Assembly: GCA_050731755.1 (NCBI GenBank)
Contig: JBOHPP010000058.1
Span: 1 to 8,505 of the forward strand
Reading direction: 5' to 3'
DNA length: 8,505 bases
Source of the DNA: JBOHPP01 sp050731755
GTDB lineage: Bacteria; Methylomirabilota; Methylomirabilia; Rokubacteriales; CSP1-6
Part shown: positions 1-5,878 of the stretch, piece by piece
How the letters are laid out: every line of letters starts with the position of its first letter
Numbering within the stretch: the first letter of the stretch is position 1
Position numbers and translations under genes: made by a program
Notes under the pieces: generated by a model
What the model was told of the DNA's origin: nothing
Database searches by the model: none
The model's input: only the letters and a program-made list of their open reading frames with translations

Positions 1-126
1 GTCATCGCCACCGGCACTCCCGAAGGCGTGGGGGCCGCGCTCGGCAAGTTCCTCAAGGCGGGGGACAGGATCGAGGCCGAGATCGAGAAGATCGGGGTGC
101 TCCAGAACCGCGTCGTCGCGCCCTAG
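1..126 (+). CDS. Fumarylacetoacetate hydrolase (FAH) family protein, C-terminal end only
   Basis: The window opens inside this gene. The visible 41 codons, ending in TAG, begin VIATGTPEGVG. That matches the conserved GTPxGVG segment near the C-terminus of the FAH superfamily, and the following residues (FLKAGDRIEAEIEKIGVLQNRV) match its usual tail, where a GD..E.EI.GIG.L.N pattern closes the fold. Family members hydrolyse or decarboxylate diketo acids in aromatic-compound catabolism (fumarylacetoacetase, 2-hydroxyhepta-2,4-diene-1,7-dioate isomerase, acylpyruvase). Which reaction applies here cannot be decided from the tail, because the metal-binding acidic residues lie upstream of the window. 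The gene is convergent with the PIN toxin gene, and only 3 bp separate the two stop codons, leaving no room for a separate terminator. Confidence 0.88.
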   Translation, partial: VIATGTPEGVGAALGKFLKAGDRIEAEIEKIGVLQNRVVAP

Positions 127-129
127 CGG

Positions 130-552
130 TCAGTCCGGAAGGAGCGCGAAGCCCTCGCGTCGGGCGGCGGCCCTCAGGCGCTCGTCGAGGCACACGAACG
201 TCTCCCCCGCGGGCATGTCGTCGCACCACACGAGGGCCGCCGAGAGCTGGAGCGCGTCGCCGGCGCGAAGCGCGTGGGCGGCAAGCAGGCGCCCAGCACG
301 GTCGCGGAGCCGGAGCGTGGGGGCAACGACGTCGGTGTCCTCGACGAGGCCCGCCAGGCGGCGCAGCGCCTGCTCGAGGGATGCGGCCGACAGCCGCGCC
401 TCGCGGTGCCGGCGGTAGAGCGCCGACTGGCATTCCACCGGGCTTCCCCACCAGAGCGCCCGCTCGGCGTCAGAACGGAGCAACGCGACCATGACGGGCG
501 ACTGCGATGCGGGAAGGATGGTCGGGACCAGCGCGGAGCTGTCCCAGAACAT
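130..552 (-). CDS. vapC: VapC-type PIN-domain ribonuclease toxin
   Basis: This 140-residue protein has the length and layout of a single PIN domain. The acidic residues expected at the Mg-dependent active site are all visible: D4 in the N-terminal FWDSSALV motif, E40 in VECQSALYR, D99 in RAGDALQLSAAL and D123 in CLDERLRAAARREGF. Toxins of this family cleave RNA, often tRNA or rRNA, when freed from their antitoxin. The ATG overlaps the antitoxin stop codon by one base (TGATG), so translation is probably coupled, and purine-rich AGAAGG lies just upstream inside the antitoxin gene. The RNA target cannot be inferred. No truncation is visible and all four acids are present, so the toxin is probably functional. 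Confidence 0.88.
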   Translation of the reverse strand: MFWDSSALVPTILPASQSPVMVALLRSDAERALWWGSPVECQSALYRRHREARLSAASLEQALRRLAGLVEDTDVVAPTLRLRDRAGRLLAAHALRAGDALQLSAALVWCDDMPAGETFVCLDERLRAAARREGFALLPD

Positions 553-842
553 CAGCGCCCTTCTGCTCGCTCCTCCAGCAGGGCGCGGAGGACGGCCGCG
601 CCGACCGCTTGACCGCGGGGAGGCTTGCGCAAGGCCGCCCTGAGTCGTCCGGTCCCGGGGATCAGCAGCCCGGCCCGCGCCAGCCGCTGGCGGCGCGACT
701 TGGCCCGCTCCCCTGCGCGCAACGCGACCAGCTTCGCGACCGGCCGGCCGCGCTCGGTGATGACGACCTCCTCGCCGTGCTTGACGACGTCGAGGTAACG
801 GCTGAGCTGGGCCTTCAGGCGAGCGACCCCCACTTTGGTCAT
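552..842 (-). CDS. vapB: Phd/YefM-type (VapB) antitoxin
   Basis: This 96-residue protein starts MTKVGVARLKAQLSRYLDVVKHGEEVVITERGRPVAKLV. That is the characteristic Phd/YefM DNA-binding fold: an N-terminal VxxLKxxLSxYLxxV helix, then the VVITERGRPVAxLV strand-turn-strand. The arginine-rich, helical C-terminal half (residues 46-96) would wrap around and block the toxin. Family antitoxins repress their own operon, and conditional cooperativity with the toxin is common. The ATG at 842 was chosen because homology begins there. The reading frame continues upstream, but that part overlaps the Uma2 remnant and has no family resemblance. No Shine-Dalgarno sequence lies at normal distance; the nearest purine run, GGAAG at 863-859, is 16 bases away. 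Confidence 0.88.
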   Translation of the reverse strand: MTKVGVARLKAQLSRYLDVVKHGEEVVITERGRPVAKLVALRAGERAKSRRQRLARAGLLIPGTGRLRAALRKPPRGQAVGAAVLRALLEERAEGR

Positions 843-859
843 GTGACCATGATGGTCAC
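837..859. promoter_or_regulatory. Probable antitoxin operator: overlapping palindromes
   Basis: A perfect 17-bp palindrome, GTGACCATGATGGTCAC, occupies 843-859 (8-bp arms around a central G). A second inverted pair, GGTCA (837-841) and TGACC (844-848), shares one half-site with it. The result is three alternating GGTCA/TGACC half-sites at 837-841, 844-848 and 854-858. The array covers the antitoxin start codon (842-840) and the proposed -10 box. This is where autoregulatory sites of Phd/VapB antitoxins usually sit. Binding itself is inferred. Confidence 0.6.
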
Positions 860-877
860 TTCCGAGGGCCGTGTCAA
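849..877 (-). promoter_or_regulatory. Probable promoter of the vapBC operon
   Basis: On the minus strand a perfect -35 hexamer TTGACA (877-872) is followed after exactly 17 bases by CATCAT (854-849), which matches four of six positions of TATAAT. Counting seven bases from the end of the -10 puts the transcription start on the A of the antitoxin ATG at 842, implying a leaderless or nearly leaderless mRNA. The -10 is buried in the palindromic operator. The promoter lies between the end of the Uma2 remnant (893) and the antitoxin, so the pair need not depend on upstream transcription. Confidence 0.5.
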
Positions 878-892
878 CCGGGACGGCGGCCG

Positions 893-1568
893 TCAGCCGA
901 GGATGATGTCGTCGACCTCGAGGACGACATCGTGGAAGGGGACCGGTAGAGAAAGCGTCTCTCCCGAGCGATACCTCTCCGTGCTGGCGTAGCCGCGGTC
1001 CGACGGTTCCTTCCCGACGCGTACGGCGCCCCCGGCAGGATCGATGAGCCACGCGATCGGAATCCGCCAGCGGGCGTACACGGCCAATGCAGCCCGTGGG
1101 TGACATCGCTCGGACCGTCCCACACGTCGACGGCCAGGACCACGTCTTCCCCACTCGGCGGACCGGACCGATATCGATCCTGGCGCGCGTGGCAGACCGT
1201 CACGTCGGGACGCGGCAGCGAGTAGGGACCGAGGCGGACCGCGTCGCTCACGCTGACGATGGCGTCGCGCGCGCGCTCGCGCAGCAGATCGACCACGTGA
1301 TCGATGAGGCGCTGAGCGGGTGAGCGGTGCGCCGCCTCGGGTGGATCGGCTCGCCTCCCTGTACCGGAGCACCCAGCCGCCCGGCCAGGAGATCGGCGAG
1401 GCGCCGGACGACCTCGATCTTCCGCGCGCTCGGACGGGGCAGATCCACAAGCAAGCCGTCGAGCAACTCGATCCTGGCTTGCGGCGGCAGAATGCCCCGC
1501 TCCTTCATGCGGCGGAGCTCTGACACCGTGAAGCGCCGGATGGTCAACTCCGGGTCGGCGAGGCTCAC
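893..1568 (-). pseudogene. Uma2-family (DUF820) nuclease-like gene broken by two frameshifts
   Basis: Uma2-family similarity runs through three reading frames. The first runs from a GTG at 1568 and reads MSLADPELTIRRFTVSELRRMKERGILPP..RIELLDGLLVD. The second, taking over near 1340, reads ..RLIDHVVDLLRERARDAIVSV..RLGPYSLPRPDVTV..GEDVVLAVDVWD. The third, from about 1115-1085 to the TGA at 893, reads VYARWRIPIAWLIDPAGGAVRV..VVLEVDDIILG. Each switch fits loss of one base (or a net equivalent). Joined, the pieces give about 225 residues, against 187 in the intact neighbour. The GTG overlaps the neighbour's stop codon by 4 bp (GTGA), so the two were once a coupled tandem pair. Uma2 proteins have a PD-(D/E)XK nuclease-like fold, but their role is unknown. 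Two sequencing or assembly errors in GC-rich DNA are the main alternative to real decay. Confidence 0.72.
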
Positions 1569-2128
1569 CCCAGAAGGTCGGCGACGTGGATCGTGAGGTC
1601 GGGAAAGGCCCCGGGGGCGCCGGCCTCACCGTGGGCGAGCACGCGCGGACGAGGATAGCCCGCGGGCCCGGCCTCGCCGTAGATCTCGAGCCGTTCGGCG
1701 TTGAGGTCCACGAGCCAGGCTTCACGCAGGCCCGCCCGCGCGTAGAGGGGAACCTTCCACCGCCGGTCGGGCTCGACGGTGGCGTCCGCGACCTCGATGA
1801 CGAGCAGGACGTCGCCCGGCTGCGGATGCACGGCGCGGTAGAAGTCGGCGCGCGGGCGGAGCAGGGTCACGTCGGGCTGGGGCTCCGAGATCTGGACAGG
1901 CAAGAGGATGGGGCCCTGGACGCGGACGATGGCCCGATCGCCCAGCCGCGTGACCAACAGGCGGTTGATCCGGTCCACGGTGCTCGCATGCCGGCTGCCG
2001 ATCGGCGCCATCTCGAGGATCTCGCCCTCGATCAGCTCCACCCGGTCGTCCTTGGTGAGAATGCCGGCCTGGATCATCCGGTGGTACTGATCGACGGTGA
2101 ACCGATGACGCCTGACGGCGACGGCCAT
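1565..2128 (-). CDS. Uma2 family (DUF820) PD-(D/E)XK nuclease-like protein
   Basis: This 187-residue protein has the full Uma2 layout. It begins with an N-terminal FTVDQYHRMIQAGILTKDDRVELIEGEILEMAPIG, followed by a helix with H47. The PD-(D/E)XK-like core comprises P85-D86 in SEPQPDVTLLRP, E112 in DVLLVIEVADAT and K125 in RRWKVPLYARAG, and the AWLVDLNAERLEIY strand follows. The family is common in cyanobacteria and many GC-rich bacteria, often in many copies per genome, and its substrate is not established; a DNA-directed nuclease role is inferred from fold only. The ATG at 2128 is preceded by AGGAGG (2143-2138) with a 9-base gap, a strong ribosome site. The gene runs divergently from the threonine synthase gene and overlaps its frameshifted paralogue downstream. 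Confidence 0.87.
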   Translation of the reverse strand: MAVAVRRHRFTVDQYHRMIQAGILTKDDRVELIEGEILEMAPIGSRHASTVDRINRLLVTRLGDRAIVRVQGPILLPVQISEPQPDVTLLRPRADFYRAVHPQPGDVLLVIEVADATVEPDRRWKVPLYARAGLREAWLVDLNAERLEIYGEAGPAGYPRPRVLAHGEAGAPGAFPDLTIHVADLLG

Positions 2129-2149
2129 CCTGCCTCACCTCCTCTTCCG

Positions 2150-2178
2150 ATATTCGAGGGCGGCAACGGTCCTGTCAA
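2150..2178 (-). promoter_or_regulatory. Possible promoter for the Uma2 gene pair
   Basis: On the minus strand TTGACA (2178-2173) is followed after 17 bases by GAATAT (2155-2150), which matches the -10 consensus at only three positions. The predicted start near 2143 would coincide with the beginning of the AGGAGG ribosome site, giving a very short leader. The -35 is perfect and the -10 weak, so this is tentative. Confidence 0.3.
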
Positions 2179-2192
2179 TGCCGCGAATCGGA

Positions 2193-2198
2193 TATACT
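2193..2198 (+). promoter_or_regulatory. Possible -10 element for the threonine synthase gene
   Basis: TATACT at 2193-2198 lies in the AT-richer part of the 108-bp divergent spacer, 38 bases before the ATG at 2237. No convincing -35 is found 16-18 bases upstream. The site is supported only by its match to TATAAT and by its position. Confidence 0.25.
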
Positions 2199-2236
2199 TC
2201 GCCAGCATTGTTGATCACGCGAGTCCGCCAGCACCG

Positions 2237-3472
2237 ATGAGCTTTCTGACCCACGTCGAATGCACCGTGTGCGGGCACCGCCACGATTCCAAGCGCCTGC
2301 TCACGGTGTGCGAGCGCTGCGGCCAGATGGTGGCCGCCCGCTACGACCTCGAGCGGGTGGCCGCCAGCGTGAGCAAGGCGGCGCTCGGGTTGCGACCGCC
2401 GGGGATGTACCGGTTCCGCGAGCTGACGCCGCTCGACGACGGCGAGGAGCCAGTCACGTTGAGCGAGGGCGGCACGCCGCTCCTTCCGCTGCCGCGCCTG
2501 GCCGCTCACCTCGGACTCCGCCACGTCCTGGCCAAGGACGAGGGCCAGAACCCGACGGGGACATTCAAGGCCCGAGGCCTCGGCATGGCGATCACCCGCG
2601 CGCGCACCCTGGGAGCCCACGGCTTTCTCATCCCGTCGGCGGGCAATGCCGGCGGCGCCGCCGCGCTCTATGCGGCACGCGCCGGGCTGCCGTGCGGGGT
2701 CATCGTTCCTCGCGACACGCCGCCGGCGGCTGTGGCCGAGGCACTCATCGCCGGCGCACAGGTCTTCACCGTCGAGGGGACCATCGCGACCGCCGGCCGC
2801 ATCGTGAGCCGGGTGGCGCCCCGCATCGGCTGGTTCGATCTCTCCACGCTCAAGGAGCCCTATCGGCTGGAGGGCAAGAAGACGATGGGCCTCGAGCTAG
2901 CGGAGCAGATGGGCTGGTCGACGCCCGACGTCCTCGTCTACCCCACCGGCGGCGGCACCGGGCTCGTCGGCATCGCCAAGGCCTACGCGGAGCTGCGCGC
3001 GATGGGATGGCTCGCCGGCGGCCCGCCGCGCTTCGTGTCCGTACAGGCGGAAGGCTGTGCTCCCGTCGTCAAGGCCTGGCGGGAGGGCGCCGAGACGACC
3101 ACTGCGTGGGAGAACCCCGTAACGCAGGCCGCGGGATTGCGTGTGCCCTCGCCGTTCGCCGGTCGTCAGATGCTGCGCGTGATCCGCGAGACCGGAGGCG
3201 AGGCCCTCGCTGTCGGTGAGGCCGCCATCCCGGAGGCCCAAAGCTTGCTCGCCCGGCTCGACGGGGTGTGGACGGCGCCGGAAGCGGCCGCCACGGTCGC
3301 CGCGCTGATCCAGCTCAAGGAACGGGGCGCCGTCGCCGCCGACGCTCGAATCGTCCTCGTGCTCACCGGTACCGGAATCAAGAACGACCCGCCGGCGCTC
3401 CCGCGCCCCGTCGATCTCGCCGGCTCCGACGACGACATCGCCACCCTCGTCCAGCACGTCCTCACGCGCTGA
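2237..3472 (+). CDS. thrC: Threonine synthase-like PLP-dependent enzyme
   Basis: This 411-residue protein is a fold-type II PLP enzyme. Threonine synthase converts O-phosphohomoserine to threonine and phosphate. A zinc-ribbon-like N-terminus carries C9-x2-C12 and C25-x2-C28, as in many plant-type threonine synthases. TLSEGGTPL (74-82) precedes the PLP lysine K111 in NPTGTFKARG. SAGNAGG (134-140) stands where SSGNTG is usual, and PTGGGTG (236-242) is the phosphate-binding loop. LVLTGTGIKN (374-383) closes the core. The ATG at 2237 was chosen because the zinc ribbon starts there. The open frame reaches far upstream, antisense to Uma2, without family resemblance. No good Shine-Dalgarno sequence is seen. 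No hom or thrB gene is nearby, so a related lyase or synthase (cysteate synthase, for example) is not excluded. Confidence 0.82.
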   Translation: MSFLTHVECTVCGHRHDSKRLLTVCERCGQMVAARYDLERVAASVSKAALGLRPPGMYRFRELTPLDDGEEPVTLSEGGTPLLPLPRLAAHLGLRHVLAKDEGQNPTGTFKARGLGMAITRARTLGAHGFLIPSAGNAGGAAALYAARAGLPCGVIVPRDTPPAAVAEALIAGAQVFTVEGTIATAGRIVSRVAPRIGWFDLSTLKEPYRLEGKKTMGLELAEQMGWSTPDVLVYPTGGGTGLVGIAKAYAELRAMGWLAGGPPRFVSVQAEGCAPVVKAWREGAETTTAWENPVTQAAGLRVPSPFAGRQMLRVIRETGGEALAVGEAAIPEAQSLLARLDGVWTAPEAAATVAALIQLKERGAVAADARIVLVLTGTGIKNDPPALPRPVDLAGSDDDIATLVQHVLTR

Positions 3473-3487
3473 GCTGACGCTCCGCGC

Positions 3488-3502
3488 GCGGGCTTCGCCC
3501 GC
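3488..3502 (+). terminator. Hairpin after the threonine synthase gene
   Basis: GCGGGC-TTC-GCCCGC is a perfect 6-bp GC stem with a three-base loop, 16 bases past the stop codon. No T-run follows, so it is at best a non-canonical terminator. A hairpin with the same GGC-TTC-GCC core lies after the coiled-coil gene at 6465-6493. Confidence 0.4.
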
Positions 3503-3556
3503 TCAATCCGCGCTCGGGAGAGGCCTCGGAGAGGGCACCGTGTGGAGTCGCCAACT

Positions 3557-3664
3557 GAATCGGGAGGTTGGGAGGGGGGCGCGTGCGGCCGCCAAGCGAA
3601 CGGGGAGGTTGGGAGGGGGCGCGCGTGCGGCCGCCAAGCTGAACGGGGAGGTTTGGAGGGGGCG
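3557..3664. repeat. G-rich tandem repeat, two full copies and one partial
   Basis: A unit of about 41-43 bp is repeated head to tail: copy 1 at 3557-3597, copy 2 at 3598-3640, and a partial copy from 3641. Each begins GAAYSGGGAGGTTKGGAGGGG, and the two full copies end in TGCGGCCGCCAAGC; a shorter GCCAACT tail precedes copy 1. The G-runs (GGGG, GGG and GGGGG within about 20 bases) have G-quadruplex potential. The repeat lies wholly between the threonine synthase and EF-G-like genes. The EF-G frame is open through it, but those residues have no family resemblance and are not taken as coding. Confidence 0.75.
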
Positions 3665-3681
3665 GTCGCTGCCCCCTCCAA
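3653..3681 (+). terminator. Strong 11-bp perfect hairpin before the EF-G-like gene
   Basis: TTGGAGGGGGC (3653-3663) pairs perfectly with GCCCCCTCCAA (3671-3681) around a 7-base loop that could close further through a G-C and a G-T pair. The left arm is formed by the third, partial repeat copy. The bases after it (CTTCATGATAGC) hold no T-run. It could stop readthrough from upstream, act in the EF-G leader, or be a REP-like element. The sequence shows only the stem. Confidence 0.5.
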
Positions 3682-3720
3682 CTTCATGATAGCATCGGCG
3701 GCACCGCAGTCCTCGCCGTC

Positions 3721-3727
3721 AGGGAGG
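3721..3727 (+). promoter_or_regulatory. Ribosome binding site deciding the EF-G-like start
   Basis: AGGGAGG ends six bases before the ATG at 3734, exactly where family homology (IGKIRNVGVVGHGGVGKTS) begins. This excludes the open-frame extension back to 3542 through the tandem repeats. Confidence 0.75.
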
Positions 3728-3733
3728 TCGTGC

Positions 3734-5818
3734 ATGGCCATCGATATCGGCAAGATCCGAAACGTCGGCGTCGTCGGGCACGGCGGGGTGGGCAAGACGT
3801 CGCTCGTGGAGGCGCTGCTCTTCTCGGCCGGCGCCGTCACCCGCCTGGGCAAGGTGGACGATGGCAGCACGACCACCGACTTCGACCCCGACGAGATCCG
3901 ACGGAAGATCTCCATCAACACCGCCATGGCCTACTGCGACTGGAAAGGCCACCGGATCAACCTCGTGGACACGCCGGGCTACGGTGACTTCATCGCCGAT
4001 GCCCGGGCCGGCCTGCGCGTCGTGGAGGCGGCGCTGGTTGTCGTCGACTCGGTGGCCGGGGCCCAGGTGCAAACCGAGAAGGTGTGGAAGTTCGCCACCG
4101 AGTTCGGCCTGCCGCGCGCGGTCGTGGTGAACCGCCTGGACCGGGAGCGCGGGGACTTCTTCCGGACGCTCGAGTCGCTGGGGCGGCGTCTCAAGGGGCG
4201 CATGGTGCCGCTGCATATCCCGGTGGGCGAGGAGTCGGCTTTCCAGGGGTTCGTGGACCTGGTCAAGATGAAGGCGACCGTCTACGCCGATGGCAAGCCC
4301 AAGGAGACCGACATCCCCGCCACCGCCGCCGAGCCCGCCAAGGAGTGGCGTGAGAAGCTGGTGGAGGCGGCCGCCGAGACCGACGACGACCTGCTGAGCA
4401 AGTACCTGGAGGAGGGCTCGCTGGGCGAGGCCGAGATGCTCAAGGCCCTCCGGGCCGGGATCGCCCAGGGCAAGCTGGTCCCGGTGCTGGCCGCTGCCGC
4501 GACCAAGACGATCGGCGCCGTCGCCCTCCTCGATCTCTTCGTCGACTCCTTCCCCTCCCCCGCCGAGCGCGGGGAGGTGAGCGGCACCGACCTCAAGACC
4601 AAGCAGCCGTCGGCCCGAGCCGCGGACGCCAAGGCGCCGGTGACGGCGCTCGTGTTCAAGACACTCTCCGATCCCCACGTGGGCAGGCTGTCGCTCTTCC
4701 GCGTCTTCTCGGGGACGCTCCGGTCCGAGTCGACCCTCTTCAACGCGGCCCGCTCCGGCCGCGAACGGATGAGCCACGTTTCCTGGCTCGAGGGCAAGAC
4801 CCAGAAGAACGTGGAGACGCTCGGACCCGGCGAGATCGGCGTGGTGGCCAAGCTCAAGGAGACGCTGACCGGCGACACGCTGTGCGAAGAGGCCACCCCC
4901 TTCGAGCTACCCCGGATCACGTTCCCGGAGCCGGCGATCTCTTTCGCTATCCAGCCCAAGTCGCGGGGCGACGAGGACAAGATCTCCAATGCCCTGGCCC
5001 GCATCGCCGAGGAGGATCCCACCGTCCACTACCACTTCGATCCCGAGACCAAGCAGCTGCTGGTGTCGGGGGTGGGCAACCTCCACGTCGAGATGGTGGT
5101 CGAGCGCATGAAGCGCAGGTACAACGTCGACGTGAACCTGCTCCCGCCGCGCATCCCCTATAAGGAGACGGTCAAGGGGCGGGCCGAGGGGCAGGGGAAG
5201 TACAAGAAGCAGACGGGGGGTCGGGGACAGTACGGCGACGTCTGGCTCAAGGTCGAGCCGCTCCAGCGGGGCACCGGCTTCGAGTTCGTCGACGACATCT
5301 TCGGCGGCGCCGTGCCCCGCAACTACATCCCGTCCGTGGAGAAGGGCGTGCGCGACTGCATGAAGCGGGGCATCCTGGCCGGCTATCCCGTGGTGGACAT
5401 GAAGGTCACCCTCTACGATGGCTCCTACCATGATGTCGACTCGTCCGACATGGCCTTTCAGATCGCCGCCTCCATGGGGCTGCAGAAGGTGTTCATAGAT
5501 GCCTCGCCCATCCTGCTGGAGCCGATCATGAACGTGGAGGTCACCGGCCCCTCGGAGGTCGCCGGCGACGTCATCGGAGACCTCAACTCCCGCCGCGGTC
5601 GCATCATGGGGATGGAGCCGGCCGGCGAGACGGCGGTCGTGCGAGCCCAGGTGCCGATGGCCGAGATGCTGACCTACGAGCCGTCGCTCCGTTCCATGAC
5701 TGGCGGCCGGGGCGGTTACTCGATGGAGTTCTCCCATTACGAGGAGGTGCCGGCCTTCCTCGCCGAGAAGGTCGTCAAGGAGGTCAAAACGGAAAAAGAG
5801 AAGGCCGAGAAGCACTGA
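3734..5818 (+). CDS. Elongation factor G-like translational GTPase (EF-G2 type)
   Basis: This 694-residue protein has the five-domain EF-G plan. The GTPase domain carries G1 GHGGVGKTS (15-23), G3 DTPGYGDF (79-86) and G4 NRLD (133-136). The RGITI switch-I signature of classical EF-G is replaced by RRKISINTAM (56-65). The G1 GHGGVGKT, instead of AHIDAGKT, also marks the second EF-G group. Domain II starts near ALVFKTLSDPHVGRLSLFRV. Domain IV has GGRGQYGDVWLKV and the YDGSYHDVDSSDMAFQIA segment, and domain V has PILLEPIMNVEVTGPSEVAGDVIGDLNSRRGRI. It probably binds the ribosome with GTP. Whether it translocates, recycles or acts under stress is not known for this group. No rpsL, rpsG or tuf gene is adjacent, so this is not the str-operon copy. 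The lysine-rich tail (VVKEVKTEKEKAEKH) is probably disordered. Confidence 0.9.
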   Translation: MAIDIGKIRNVGVVGHGGVGKTSLVEALLFSAGAVTRLGKVDDGSTTTDFDPDEIRRKISINTAMAYCDWKGHRINLVDTPGYGDFIADARAGLRVVEAALVVVDSVAGAQVQTEKVWKFATEFGLPRAVVVNRLDRERGDFFRTLESLGRRLKGRMVPLHIPVGEESAFQGFVDLVKMKATVYADGKPKETDIPATAAEPAKEWREKLVEAAAETDDDLLSKYLEEGSLGEAEMLKALRAGIAQGKLVPVLAAAATKTIGAVALLDLFVDSFPSPAERGEVSGTDLKTKQPSARAADAKAPVTALVFKTLSDPHVGRLSLFRVFSGTLRSESTLFNAARSGRERMSHVSWLEGKTQKNVETLGPGEIGVVAKLKETLTGDTLCEEATPFELPRITFPEPAISFAIQPKSRGDEDKISNALARIAEEDPTVHYHFDPETKQLLVSGVGNLHVEMVVERMKRRYNVDVNLLPPRIPYKETVKGRAEGQGKYKKQTGGRGQYGDVWLKVEPLQRGTGFEFVDDIFGGAVPRNYIPSVEKGVRDCMKRGILAGYPVVDMKVTLYDGSYHDVDSSDMAFQIAASMGLQKVFIDASPILLEPIMNVEVTGPSEVAGDVIGDLNSRRGRIMGMEPAGETAVVRAQVPMAEMLTYEPSLRSMTGGRGGYSMEFSHYEEVPAFLAEKVVKEVKTEKEKAEKH

Positions 5819-5822
5819 GTTC

Positions 5823-5828
5823 TTGACA
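5823..5828 (+). promoter_or_regulatory. TTGACA box just after the EF-G-like gene
   Basis: A perfect TTGACA begins four bases past the EF-G stop codon and could be the -35 of a promoter for the coiled-coil gene. The best -10 candidate, TGCTAG (5845-5850) at 16 bases, is poor and lies inside a stem-loop. The promoter is therefore uncertain. Confidence 0.25.
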
Positions 5829-5878
5829 GACCCCAAATCATGCGTGCTAGCGTGTCCAGCACGCAAGGTGTTGGGGTT
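5829..5878 (+). repeat. Nested inverted repeat downstream of the EF-G-like gene
   Basis: An inner stem TGCGTGCT (5841-5848)/AGCACGCA (5858-5865) with a 9-base loop sits inside an outer stem ACCCCAA (5830-5836)/TTGGGGT (5871-5877) that is extendable by a G-T pair. Small internal loops (ATCA and AGGTG) separate the two stems. It could terminate EF-G transcription, though no T-run follows, or fold in the 5' leader of the coiled-coil gene. Between it and the coiled-coil gene (5879-6061) no gene is seen, only a weak imperfect inverted repeat around 5941-5979 (ACCCAT/ATGGGT). Confidence 0.5.

Noticed and set aside
1288..1306. Palindrome-like stretch around CCACGTG with flanking GATCGA/TCGAT
   Set aside because: It is imperfect and inside the Uma2 remnant, where the bases encode RLIDHVVDL. 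It probably reflects codon use, not an operator.
1586..2236. Upstream extension of the threonine synthase frame, about 217 codons
   Set aside because: It lies antisense to the intact Uma2 gene and has no family resemblance; homology starts at the ATG at 2237.
3557..3664. CRISPR array
   Set aside because: Only two and a half adjoining copies exist, with no spacers and no cas genes in the window.
4546..4580. GC-rich inverted repeat inside the EF-G-like gene (CCTCCCC/GGGGAGG) encoding SFPSPAERGEV, which looks like a translated REP element
   Set aside because: The residues match the normal LPSPAER linker of EF-G proteins and the frame continues without disruption, so no insertion needs to be assumed.
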